From Streptomyces chattanoogensis (lineage in GTDB: Bacteria; Actinomycetota; Actinomycetes; Streptomycetales; Streptomycetaceae), in contig NZ_LGKG01000101.1 in assembly GCF_001294335.1 (NCBI RefSeq), positions 1 to 64,000 on the forward strand: 64,000 nt of DNA, given 5' to 3'. Position 1 is the first letter of the stretch. Each line of letters begins with the position of its first letter. The position numbers and the translations under genes are program-made. The notes below the pieces were generated by a model. It worked only from the letters and a program-made list of their open reading frames with translations, was not told the DNA's origin and made no database searches. Of the stretch, positions 56,851 through 64,000 are shown one piece after another.

Positions 56851-57573
56851 TCACGTGAAGACGTGGTGGTACGGCACGTTCCACTCGCTGGGCAGCCGCG
56901 GGTAGAACGTGTTGATGACCGTCCCGGTGAAGTCCCCGCCCCAGTTGTAGGTGAGACGCACCTCGCTGTTGGCCGCCACCGCGTAATCCTTGAACCCGAG
57001 GATGGCGTCGGGGTGGGTGATCGGCACGAACGTGATCCCGCCCCACGGCGTCACCGTGACGACCCAGAGCTGGGTGTCCTCGAACGCGCCGTTCTTCCCG
57101 CGCCACTTGTCGCCCACCTTGTCGGGCAGGCCGACCTGGACGGTGTCGGCGGGGCTGCTCTGGGGGGCATCCTGGTGGACGGTGATGCGCCTGCGCTGCG
57201 GCTTCGGCGCGCCGTCGTCGCCGCGCCCGGAGTCGGCGTCGCCCGTGCCGGCGGGTTTGGGCGACACCTGGCCCGCGGCGCTCTCGACGAAGTACAGCGG
57301 CCGCTGCCCGAAGAAGCCACCGGGGGTGATGTACCAGAGGTGGCCCTGCGCCTCCTTGGTGGCCGGGTCGAGCGCCGTGGCCAGCTTGGCCCCCTTGTCG
57401 TGGCTGTCCTTGTCCAGCTCGGCCGGCCGCAGGTAGCCGCCGTTGAAGGCGTGGACGAGCATGACCGGCCGATTCTCGACCAGTGCTGCCACGATTGCGT
57501 TGTCATAGCTGTTCACCGCTACCGGGCCGCCGACCACCAAATTCGACATCGTTGTGCGTTCTTGGGTGTACAT
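56851..57573 (-). CDS. Unrecognised protein, partner of the ricin/FG-GAP protein
   Basis: About 240 residues from the ATG at 57573, which has AGGTGAGG upstream; an ATG at 57549 is an alternative. The N-terminal part (LVENRPVMLVHAFNGGYLRP, HLWYITPGGFFGQRPLYFVE) and C-terminal part (VTVTPWGGITFVPITHPDAI, NWGGDFTGTVINTFYPRLP) are beta-rich and may form a trefoil- or cytolysin-like fold. I do not recognise a family. It is the first gene of the minus-strand pair and is divergent from the aerolysin-like gene. Confidence 0.7.
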   Translation of the reverse strand: MYTQERTTMSNLVVGGPVAVNSYDNAIVAALVENRPVMLVHAFNGGYLRPAELDKDSHDKGAKLATALDPATKEAQGHLWYITPGGFFGQRPLYFVESAAGQVSPKPAGTGDADSGRGDDGAPKPQRRRITVHQDAPQSSPADTVQVGLPDKVGDKWRGKNGAFEDTQLWVVTVTPWGGITFVPITHPDAILGFKDYAVAANSEVRLTYNWGGDFTGTVINTFYPRLPSEWNVPYHHVFT

Positions 57574-57991
57574 CGCGGAAACCTCACCTGTTCTGAATGT
57601 GGAGGACAACGCGTCGGGCACTCAATGCACTGGCCTAAAACGCGGCATTACCGCAAGCCTGATCACCTTCGTTCGAAACGAATTCGAAAACGAATGGATT
57701 ACCGATTCGGATGCCCCCACCCACGGCAACGGCCGAGGCTGCAACACCCGCAGGCGGGACTATCGAAAAGTCATCGACCGAGTGACCGACGGTGCTTCAA
57801 CATGCCGTAGCCTTCAGCAAGTTGGGGGCATGGTCAACGGCCGGTGACCTTAATCAGCCAACTGCAGCGTGATGTACGGGGGCACCTTTCCGGGCAATGT
57901 GGCTCGTGATAACTTCGCTTGCCGGAACGTGCGCAATCTGTTTTTCCACTTCACCGAGCATGGTTCGACCAGAATCAGTCGAGGATGGGGA
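57574..57991. promoter_or_regulatory. Divergent promoter region of the toxin-like cassette, low GC
   Basis: This ~420-base stretch is clearly less GC-rich than its surroundings. Near 57668-57695 it contains a cluster of CGAA/TTCG elements (ttcgttcgaaacgaa, then cgaaaacgaa), repeated in direct and inverted arrangement, a candidate operator for coordinated control of both divergent transcripts. Confidence 0.5.
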
Positions 57992-59065
57992 ATGCCTTCC
58001 ACTGCATACAACCTGGAACATGCCAAGCGCCAACCGCTGACGAAGAAGAACCTCCGAGAACTCGACATCGAGCAGAATTGGCAGTCCATCCTGGACCATC
58101 CCAACCTGGTCTACGTCGACGACTACGGTGTGCGGCACAAGCCCGTCGGGTTCTCCGTGAACAAGTCGAGCTTCGGCGCCTTCCCCGGGACTGCGTCTGA
58201 GCTGGGCTGGCTCGCCTACATGAACCTCGGGGAGCCGCTGATCGAGGAGCGAGGCAACATCACCCAGCCCCCGCCCGACATGTTCTCCTCGCGCACCTAC
58301 GCCAACCGCAGCAAGGACTCCAAGATGACCTTCACCGACTCGGTTGATTTCACCGTGTCGAACGCGGTCACGTGGTCGCTCCAGGGACAGACCCAGCTCA
58401 CCTTCGGCGGCAGCGTCAGCGCGCAGCTCCAGCTGCAGCTGCAGAACCAGCTCAAGATGGACCTCCAGAAGCAGCTTCAGAACGAGGTGGCGAGCAAGAA
58501 CACGAACACGGTGACCAACAAGAACAGCCCCAACAGCACCGGGGTGGACAACGCCAACGCCACCGAGGCGAGCGTGAGGAACGCGGCGACGAACTCTGTG
58601 ACGGACTCGGTGGCGTTCACGACCCAGGGCACCGCCACCGGCACCGCCACGCTCAACGCCCAGTTGATGCTGGGCATCACGGCCTCCGTCGGCGGCTCCC
58701 TGACCACCACCTGGAACTCGAAATCGCAGATCTCCGGCGATGTCCCTCCGGACTCCCGCGTGCAGACCATGGTCACGCAGCGGCGTACTCGCAAGCAGTA
58801 CAGCTACGAGATCCCGGTGACCTTCTCCGGGTTGATCGCGGTGAAGTACGACGTGCCGGTGGCGGTTCTGTCTCCCCCTCAGTCCGGGGACTACCCCGGC
58901 CTCGAGCAGGTGGTCGCCCGTGACATCGGCGACATCGACCTGGCGGGCGGCGGCTTCCGCATGAAGGGACTGGCCGAGGTCGTCTCCGCCCTGGAGGTCG
59001 ACCACACGATGTTCGACGGCGAGAGCCTGGCCGACAGCCAACGAACGCTGTACAAGCAGCCTTGA
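57992..59065 (+). CDS. Aerolysin/ETX-MTX2-like beta-pore-forming protein
   Basis: 357 residues from the ATG at 57992, preceded by GAGGATGGGG; a frame from 57869 adds an unconserved leader. The centre has a long Ser/Thr-rich alternating region (FTDSVDFTVSNAVTWSLQGQ, LTFGGSVSAQLQLQLQ, NSVTDSVAFTTQGTATGTAT, LGITASVGGSLTTTW). This region can form the extended strands and amphipathic hairpin of aerolysin-fold toxins; it is followed by the IPVTFSGLIAVKYDVPV strand. No signal peptide. The assignment rests on this pattern, not on a motif, so a non-toxic relative is possible. Confidence 0.68.
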   Translation: MPSTAYNLEHAKRQPLTKKNLRELDIEQNWQSILDHPNLVYVDDYGVRHKPVGFSVNKSSFGAFPGTASELGWLAYMNLGEPLIEERGNITQPPPDMFSSRTYANRSKDSKMTFTDSVDFTVSNAVTWSLQGQTQLTFGGSVSAQLQLQLQNQLKMDLQKQLQNEVASKNTNTVTNKNSPNSTGVDNANATEASVRNAATNSVTDSVAFTTQGTATGTATLNAQLMLGITASVGGSLTTTWNSKSQISGDVPPDSRVQTMVTQRRTRKQYSYEIPVTFSGLIAVKYDVPVAVLSPPQSGDYPGLEQVVARDIGDIDLAGGGFRMKGLAEVVSALEVDHTMFDGESLADSQRTLYKQP

Positions 59066-59099
59066 CCGGCGGGCGGCGCCGCCACGACGACGACCAGGG

Positions 59100-59597
59100 A
59101 TGACGACCATGGTGTTCGACAACATCTTCGGCTTCGCGGGCACGAGCGCGGGGCTCTTCTCCGTGACCACCGACAGCGACAAGCCGCAGCCGGGTGCAGG
59201 CGTCGACTTCGAGGACGCCGACGACGACACATACGACGACACGAGCACGAGCCTGTTCAACAGCGCCATCCACGGGGCTTCCTCCCGCGCCAAGGTCGTG
59301 CAGGAGCAGTCGCCCGAAGCGCGGGCCGTCCTGGGCTTCCTCGGCTCCTTCATCCAGACCACGCAGGCGTCGGCCGGTGCGCAGGCCAAGTACGCCGGAA
59401 CTCCCAGCTCGGTGTCCACAGCGGCGGCCGACCGCATGAACGCGTCGAGTCCGACGGTGACGGAACACAGCGGCCTTCAGAAGGACGAGGACCTGGAGAA
59501 CAGGTCGAAGAGGAGCGATTGCACCAAGGCTCCCGAAGCACCAAAGGCCCCCGAAGCACCCAAGGCAACCGCCGAGAAGCCGTCCCGTTACCAGTAG
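59100..59597 (+). CDS. Hypothetical protein with Ala-Pro-Glu-Lys repeat tail
   Basis: 165 residues, starting 34 bases after the pore-former stop, so probably cotranscribed. Residues 30-60 are acidic (DFEDADDDTYDDTSTS), the middle is helical (EARAVLGFLGSFIQTTQ), and the C-terminus has short APEAPK repeats. No family recognised. A role as accessory or protective partner of the pore-former is only suggested by position. Confidence 0.65.
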   Translation: MTTMVFDNIFGFAGTSAGLFSVTTDSDKPQPGAGVDFEDADDDTYDDTSTSLFNSAIHGASSRAKVVQEQSPEARAVLGFLGSFIQTTQASAGAQAKYAGTPSSVSTAAADRMNASSPTVTEHSGLQKDEDLENRSKRSDCTKAPEAPKAPEAPKATAEKPSRYQ

Positions 59598-59663
59598 TGC
59601 CTGGGGTCTGGAATCAGTTGACAACTGACTGTAGGAGGCGGTCGGTGGGCGAAGGGGATGACG

Positions 59664-60010
59664 ATGAGCACTGCCCACGCGGCAACCACAGGTGACGAGC
59701 GCTCCGCCTCTCCGATCAGCACGGTCGCGGGGACCGAGGTCGCGGGATTCGGCGGGGTCAATGGCCCTGCTGTCTCGGCCCAGTTGAACTGCCGGGTGAG
59801 GTGACGGTGGACCGCTCAGCCGCTGTCTACGTCGCCGATGCCGGCAACCACCGGGTCCGGAATGTCACGGCCGATGGGGAGATCAGCACGGTCGTCGGCA
59901 CAGGCACCGCGGGTTTCGGCGGTGCTGACGTTCCGGCCGCTTCGGCCCAGCTGAACAAGCCGTTCGGGCTCGCTGCGGACTGCGTCGACACCCTCTACAT
60001 CGCCGACCGC
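59664..60010 (+). pseudogene. NHL-repeat protein fragments
   Basis: Two frames carry NHL repeat units: ISTVAGTEVAGFGGVNGPAV (from an ATG near 59660), and after a shift AAVYVADAGNHRVRNVTADG, ISTVVGTGTAGFGG and LNKPFGLAADCVDTLYIADR. Intact relatives are multi-repeat beta-propellers; only two or three units remain, ending abruptly in phosphatase sequence. Confidence 0.6.
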
Positions 60011-60014
60011 GGCC

Positions 60015-60400
60015 GGGGTCGGCGGCGACTGGTTCGACGTCATTCCCTTGCCGGGCGCCCGTGTCGCCCTCGATGTCGGCGACGTCGTAGGTCACGGGCT
60101 GGACGCCGCCGTCACCATGGGGCGGCGCCGGGCCGCAGGGGCCGGCCGGGCAGGCCGAGCAGGGCGGGCGGCTGCGCACCGCCATCCACAACTTCTCCTC
60201 CCTCGACCTCCCGCCCGACGAACTCCTCAGCCAAATCGATGAGTTGGTCACCCGCATCGACCAGGGCGGAGCATCGGCCGACCCGGCAGCCGCCATCACC
60301 GGCGCCACCTGCCTGTGCGCCCTCTACGACCCCGCCTCCCGCACCTGCGCCGTGGCCCGCGCCGGCCACATTCTGCCCGCGCCGAATCGGCGCTCCAGCT
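60015..60400 (+). pseudogene. SpoIIE/RsbU-type PP2C phosphatase fragment
   Basis: One frame reads GVGGDWFDVIPLPGARVALD, VGDVVGHGLDAAVTMGR; a second continues RLRTAIHNFSSLDLPPDELL, DELVTRIDQG and CLCALYDPASRTCAVARAGH. These are consecutive parts of the PP2C-type phosphatase domain (GGDWYD and VGDVxGHG metal motifs) of actinomycete sigma-factor regulators, interrupted by a frameshift near 60130. The sensor part and C-terminus are missing. Confidence 0.7.
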
Positions 60401-60405
60401 TCTTG

Positions 60406-60510
60406 ATGGCACAGCCGCTCATCGTCATCACCGGCGCCGGTTCGGGCATCGGCGCGGCTACCGCACGCGCCTTCGCCGGCCGCGGTTCGGCCTCTTCTGG
60501 CGCAGCACAC
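60406..60510 (+). pseudogene. Short-chain dehydrogenase N-terminal stub cut by an IS end
   Basis: MAQPLIVITGAGSGIGAATA then RAFAGRG is the start of an SDR with its TGxxxGIG cofactor motif. It loses homology within 30 codons and meets an IS5-type inverted repeat at 60511. Confidence 0.65.
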
Positions 60511-60528
60511 TAGGGCCTGTCCGGCGGA

Positions 60529-60975
60529 TCAGGTCAGGCGCAGGTCGATCCAGGGCACGGTGTCACCCTCGCGCAGCAGATAGCGTTCGAACTCGACGAA
60601 GCCTTGCTGTTCGGCGAAGTGCAGCCCATCCGGGTTGCTGGCCAGCACCACCGTCTCGACGGCCTGAGCACCCAACGCGCGGGCCTGGCCCAGGGCGCGC
60701 TCGTAGAGTCGGGTGCCGAGGCCGCGGCGGCGATACTCGGGCAGCACGCGGGCGATGACCGTGGCGGTGGCGCCGTTGTCCTTGGTGGGTGGGCGCACGG
60801 TGGTACAGCCGACCAGGGCGTCGCCGAGATAGGCGACCTCCATACGGTTGCGGCCGGTGCGGTCACGGACGTCGTCGAAGGACAGCACGTCGCCAGGGAT
60901 GATCAAGTTGTGGACGTACTGCCAATCGTGGATCGAGGCGTCGTCGCCCACCGCTTGGATGCGCAGGTCGGTCAT
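60529..60975 (-). CDS. GNAT-family N-acetyltransferase
   Basis: 148 residues from the ATG at 60975. The GNAT acetyl-CoA loop is present as VLPEYRRRGLGTRLYERAL (Q/RxxGxG/A type), preceded by a beta strand TATVIARV and followed by LASNPDGLHFAEQQGFVEFE near the C-terminus. The substrate is unknown. The stop codon lies inside an IS5-type inverted repeat, and the gene is boxed in by the IS on the other side, so it may be a passenger gene of a mobile unit. Confidence 0.85.
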   Translation of the reverse strand: MTDLRIQAVGDDASIHDWQYVHNLIIPGDVLSFDDVRDRTGRNRMEVAYLGDALVGCTTVRPPTKDNGATATVIARVLPEYRRRGLGTRLYERALGQARALGAQAVETVVLASNPDGLHFAEQQGFVEFERYLLREGDTVPWIDLRLT

Positions 60976-61073
60976 CGGCCCAGCAAACCGGTGCGCGCCA
61001 TGATGCGTCAACTGCGATTGCCGTGCAGGGAACGCAGGTCAGGGCCGCTGGCGGCGGGTCGAGGTCGGGACTG

Positions 61074-62024
61074 GGGCTTGTCCGGCGAGTCATGGGCGAA
61101 GCCAGAGTCGGATGGCGGCAAGGGTGACCGTGCCGTGGAAGACGTAGGCCCTCTTGTCGTATCTGGTGGCCACGGCGCGGGAGTTCTTGAGCGCCCAGAT
61201 GGTTCGCTCAACTTCGTTCCTGCGCTTGTAGATCGTCTTGTCGAAGCCGGTAGGCCGTCCACCCTTGCTGCCGCGGCGCCGACGGTTGGCTCGCTGGTTC
61301 CTCGGTTCGGGAATGGTGTGCTTGATCTGGCGTCGTCGCAGGTAGCGGCGGTTACGGCGGGAGGAGTATGCCTTATCGCCGCCGAGATGGTCCGGTCGGG
61401 TGCGCGGGCGCCCACCGCCGTGCCGGCCGACACGAATTCGTTCCATGACGGGAATGAGCTGCGGGGCGTCGCCCCACTGGCCCGGGGTGATCAGCAGGGC
61501 CAGAGGACGGCGTCCGCCTTCACCGGCGAGGTGAACCTTGCAGGTGAGGCCGCCCCGGGAGCGTCCGAGTCCCTCGTCGGGGCGGTGCTGCCGGGGCGTG
61601 CGTCTTTTCCCAGCAGCCGCGGTGGTTTCTTGCGTGCTCCGGCGGCGTGCTGGTGAGCCCGGCAGGTGGTGGAGTCCACGCTCACCATGGACCAGTCGAT
61701 GCGGCCCTCGGCATCCGCGTCGGCCAGGACGGCCGCGAAGATGCTGTCCCACGTGCCGTCCGCCGACAAGCGTCTGTGCCTCTCGTACACGGTCTTCCAC
61801 TTGCCGAACCGCGCGGGCAGATCCCGCCACGGCACCCCAGTCCGGTTCCGGTACAGGATCCCGTTGATGATCCTGCGGTGACTGGCCCAACGTCCACCGC
61901 GCTGCCCGGACTTGGGCAGATGCGGCTTCAGCCGGGCCCATTCCTCGCTCGTGAGATCTCCCCACCCCATGGACATGCCAACGCGTCGGAACGCGAGAAG
62001 TCACATGATCCGCCGGACAGGCCC
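61074..62024 (-). mobile_element. IS5-family insertion sequence (IS427-type), 951 bp
   Basis: Terminal inverted repeats of 21 bases lie at 61074-61094 (GGGCTTGTCCGGCGAGTCATG-type) and 62004-62024, with 3-4 mismatches. The whole transposase is between them on the minus strand. No clear target-site duplication flanks this short version; CTAG/TAG at the outer right side fits the YTAR-type targets of the group. Confidence 0.8.
61090..61976 (-). CDS. IS5-family transposase expressed from two overlapping frames
   Basis: The first frame (61976-61491) has LTSEEWARLKPHLPKSG, INGILYRNRTGVPWRDLPAR, FGKWKTVYERHRRL and the first catalytic region VSVDSTTCRAHQHAAGARK. The second (to 61090) has GLGRSRGGLTCKVHLAGEGG, RPRTRPDHLGGDKAYSSRRN (second Asp), GGRPTGFDKTIYKRRNEVER (Glu) and TRYDK. 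They overlap by a -1 shift at GGGAAAA (complement of 61605-61611), the usual programmed frameshift site, so a full DDE transposase can be made. Confidence 0.88.
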
Positions 62025-62381
62025 TAGTCAACCCGCTTGTCGGCAACGACGGTGTCGGCTCGACTTGGGGTGCGGCATGTCTCGCAGACGGTGGTGATCC
62101 AGGTGCGGTGAGGTCGCCGTACCCCTGCCCCACCACCCACCGCGGCTGCGCCACGAGGCGGGAGCAGGCGCCGAATGCACGAGCACGCGAAGAAAGTTCG
62201 GCGTCCCTACCAACCTCGCCATATGGGATCTCCCGACCCTCTGCCCGGCAAAATCGCAGGTGCTCCACCCTGCATCCCGTGCTGGCCACGGGAACCGGGA
62301 CCGTGGCCCCTACTCGGTGGGAGCGCCGGTAGGACTGCCGGTGCCGTGGACCCCGTATGGGGGTCCGCCGCGTACGCACCG
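62025..62381. other. Intergenic stretch, nothing recognised
   Basis: About 360 bases between the IS right end and the stop of the methyltransferase gene. No gene, hairpin-T terminator or RNA motif identified. Confidence 0.35.
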
Positions 62382-63524
62382 TTATGCGGCTCGGAGCGGG
62401 GGTGTCTCGGCGGTTGACCAACGGGGGCCGGTCTCGGGGTCGTGCGCCCAGATGTATTGGCCTTCCCAGGTGCGTGTCATGCCGAAGTCGTACAGAGACG
62501 GGGCGCCGGCAGCCACCCATTGCTTCCAGGCTGCATCCAGCTCGGCGGCCAGGCGGCGCGGGCCCCCCTGCCGGGACACACCCGTGCCCTCGCCCATGTC
62601 GGATGCGATCGTTGCCCAGGACGTGTGGCCATCGTGCAGCCAGATGGTGACTGCCGAATTGTCGGTGGCTGTGCGGACCCTGATGTCGGGGGCGATGACT
62701 CGCAAGGCGAACAGCAGACTCGCGTTCTGGTGCAGCTGTTGAACGTCCCGCGCGAACGGCTCTTCGGCGGCCGGGGGACGACTGCCGCGGATCTGGTCCC
62801 ATTCCAGCCCCTGGTTGGTGCCGCGGGCCGGCATGAAGGTCGCGAGACCCTGGACCCAACCGGTTGCCGATTGCCCGTCCGGCGCCACCGTCAGGGCCAC
62901 ATGCCCCAGCCGGCCCCAAGGGGTGACGATGCGACCGCCCGGGGCTGTCTGCGCCACCCAGGCCCAGGGCACCTCCTCGACGGCAAACGTGGAGATGACC
63001 CGCAGAAACTTCCGGCCGGGTGCGCCCGCGACGCCGTCGCCGGTGATGACCTCGACGCCGCCTCCGGTCGCAGCAAGGTTGGCGGCCGCGGTGGCCGCCA
63101 GCCGTGGGTCGTACTCCACGGTGGTGACCATGCCCGGCCCGGCCCGCTCGGCCAGGAGCCGGGCGTTGCGGCCGGTCGCGGCGCCTAGCTCCAGCGTGGG
63201 CTGACCCGCCTCCAGCATCAGCGAGTCCAGCATGTCGGCTACGACCTCCTCGCAGCTCAAGCTGGAGGTAGGGAGGCCGTCGGACACCTGCGTGATCGTG
63301 GAGTCAGCCGGGTCCGCGTAGACGAGATCCGCCCACGCCTTGGCGTCGGAAGCCCGGTCGACGTTGACGTACGCCTCACCGTCCCAGGTCCACAGCCGGT
63401 CGGGAGCGAACAAGTGCCGCGCGTACGTCTCCATGGTGGGCCGGACCCACGGCGAGTCCGCCGGCCACAGGCCACGCTCATCCATGACGCGTGCCAAGCG
63501 CGCCTGGAGTTCGGGCAGTTCCAT
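62382..63524 (-). CDS. PIMT-like (protein-L-isoaspartate methyltransferase-type) O-methyltransferase
   Basis: 380 residues. PTLELGAATGRNARLLAERA is the SAM-binding motif I, GMVTTVEYDPRLAATAAANL motif II, with FLRVISTFAVEEVPWAWVAQ and TAPGGRIVTPWG completing a PIMT-type core. The N-terminus (LARVMDERGLWPADSPWVRP) and the ~150-residue C-terminal extension are typical of the actinomycete homologues that accompany RiPP clusters (graspetides, some lanthipeptides), where they methylate Asp side chains. A short Lys/Pro-rich peptide gene lies 12 bases upstream. Whether it serves a RiPP here is inference. Confidence 0.85.
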   Translation of the reverse strand: MELPELQARLARVMDERGLWPADSPWVRPTMETYARHLFAPDRLWTWDGEAYVNVDRASDAKAWADLVYADPADSTITQVSDGLPTSSLSCEEVVADMLDSLMLEAGQPTLELGAATGRNARLLAERAGPGMVTTVEYDPRLAATAAANLAATGGGVEVITGDGVAGAPGRKFLRVISTFAVEEVPWAWVAQTAPGGRIVTPWGRLGHVALTVAPDGQSATGWVQGLATFMPARGTNQGLEWDQIRGSRPPAAEEPFARDVQQLHQNASLLFALRVIAPDIRVRTATDNSAVTIWLHDGHTSWATIASDMGEGTGVSRQGGPRRLAAELDAAWKQWVAAGAPSLYDFGMTRTWEGQYIWAHDPETGPRWSTAETPPLRAA

Positions 63525-63536
63525 GTCGGTCGATAC

Positions 63537-63776
63537 CTACTTCCGGCGTGTGCCCGACGGAGGCGGCGGCTTCTCCACCCGGCCGTCACTGTTCCCGGGA
63601 GGCGGTTTACCCTCGCTCAACGGCTTATCCGGCTTGCTGTGAGAGCCCACGGGCAGTCCTCTCGTCGCGGTGAACGCGTCAGGGCCATCGTGGTGTACGT
63701 CCCGGCCGATGTGACACGGCTCCGCGCGCTGTGGCCGAATCCTGTCGTGTCGTGACCTGCAATGATCCGCGTTCAC
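63537..63776 (-). CDS. Short Lys/Pro/Ser-rich peptide, possible RiPP precursor
   Basis: A frame of up to 79 residues from a GTG at 63776 (alternative GTG at 63698) that ends 12 bases before the methyltransferase start. The C-terminal ~37 residues (GSHSKPDKPLSEGKPPPGNS and RVEKPPPPSGTRRK) are rich in Lys, Ser, Pro and acidic residues. The preceding TATRGLPVGSHSKP recalls the leader-core join of ATP-grasp-modified peptides. No ATP-grasp gene is present between it and the methyltransferase. The start and family are uncertain. Confidence 0.45.
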   Translation of the reverse strand: MNADHCRSRHDRIRPQRAEPCHIGRDVHHDGPDAFTATRGLPVGSHSKPDKPLSEGKPPPGNSDGRVEKPPPPSGTRRK

Positions 63777-64000
63777 ATGTTCGCCACCGTCAACGGGCGC
63801 GACCCTCCCACCCGCTCGGTGACGACGTGGCCCGCAGGTGCATCACCCACCTCAGCTCGTCGGGGTGAGTCCATTCGCGCCCGCCCCCGGTGTGCCCAGG
63901 GCGGGCTCATTCACACCCTTGCGTACGTCCGTTCGAGAGAGCGGGGCGCCACAGCACTTACATCAGCCCCCTTCACTGGCCGCCGCGGCCTGTCGCATCC
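63777..64000. other. Window end, no gene recognised
   Basis: The last 224 bases have no supported frame. They presumably hold the promoter of the minus-strand peptide/methyltransferase pair. Confidence 0.35.

Larger units (their letters stand above)
60511..62025. mobile_element. IS5-type unit with GNAT passenger between identical outer ends
   Basis: The left sequence ctagggcctgtccggcggat (from 60510) recurs in inverted form at the right end (complement of 62004-62026), giving about 22 identical bases. A more diverged copy of the same end lies at 61074-61094, immediately next to the transposase gene. The span therefore looks like an IS5 element whose left end has been replaced by, or paired with, a second end that encloses a GNAT gene. 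Confidence 0.65.

Noticed and set aside
57854..59437. Minus-strand frame opposite the aerolysin-like gene
   Set aside because: Arg/Val/Gly-rich shadow frame without motifs; plus frame has a ribosome site and a coherent fold pattern.
1..64000. tRNA and rRNA genes
   Set aside because: No cloverleaf-like sequence with a GGTTCGAAT-type T-loop was found on either strand by eye.

Overview
The window looks like a chromosome segment of a Streptomyces-type actinomycete. It is GC-rich throughout, has strong third-position GC bias and frequent GTG starts. It carries several actinomycete signatures: a giant NRPS with MbtH, a SARP regulator, DUF6445, a Ku fragment and many decayed IS5/IS110/IS630 copies. 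All substrate and function calls come from reading motifs by eye; no database search was run.

Region 1 (1-29034) is the 3' part of a non-ribosomal peptide cluster. The window opens inside a condensation domain of an NRPS whose 5' end lies upstream. Six adenylation domains follow, three of them carrying an inserted N-methyltransferase, and a thioesterase closes the line. The codes suggest ...N-Me-Phe / basic residue / Asp-like / N-Me-Asn / sarcosine / Asp-like. Downstream are mbtH, a SyrP/TauD-type hydroxylase, a stand-alone A-PCP didomain with a serine-type code, both glutamate mutase subunits (route to 3-methylaspartate) and an AraC-type regulator.

Region 2 (29037-33990) is mostly scar tissue. 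It has a few intact genes (DoxX-like, LysR, PPOX flavoprotein) among remnants of a flavin monooxygenase, an M6 metalloprotease, IS5, IS110 and a ChrR-like cupin.

Region 3 (34027-42239) is the most unusual part. A minus-strand gene set is headed by a subtilase fused to a PatG-like C-terminal domain, the architecture of cyanobactin maturation proteases. It is followed by four related ~60-residue peptides and a possible fifth, then a T4/pesticin-like lysozyme with a peptidoglycan-binding domain, then a trypsin-like peptidase fused to an alpha/beta hydrolase. A SARP regulator is divergent. The four peptides share a QAPP block and a later G-[VI]-[ED]-A-x site that resembles the cyanobactin PatA cleavage site (GVEAS in one copy). 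In three of them a 12-13-residue amphipathic tail follows this site. I read this as a candidate undescribed cyanobactin-protease-linked peptide system.

Region 4 (42240-54960) holds ordinary accessory genes: a GATase-like protein with a divergent LysR, an Orn/Lys/Arg decarboxylase, a Rieske/DUF2231 protein, a quinone oxidoreductase, DUF6445 and a second TauD dioxygenase. Between them are a truncated Ku gene, a CobW tail and more IS debris.

Region 5 (55116-59597) is a secretion- or toxin-like cassette: a ricin/FG-GAP protein and an unrecognised partner on the minus strand, facing an aerolysin-like beta-pore-forming protein and its small neighbour.

Region 6 (59664-64000) has three gene stubs (NHL, SpoIIE-type phosphatase, SDR), then a GNAT gene enclosed by identical IS5 ends. 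It finishes with a PIMT-like methyltransferase preceded by a short Lys/Pro-rich peptide, possibly a decayed RiPP locus.
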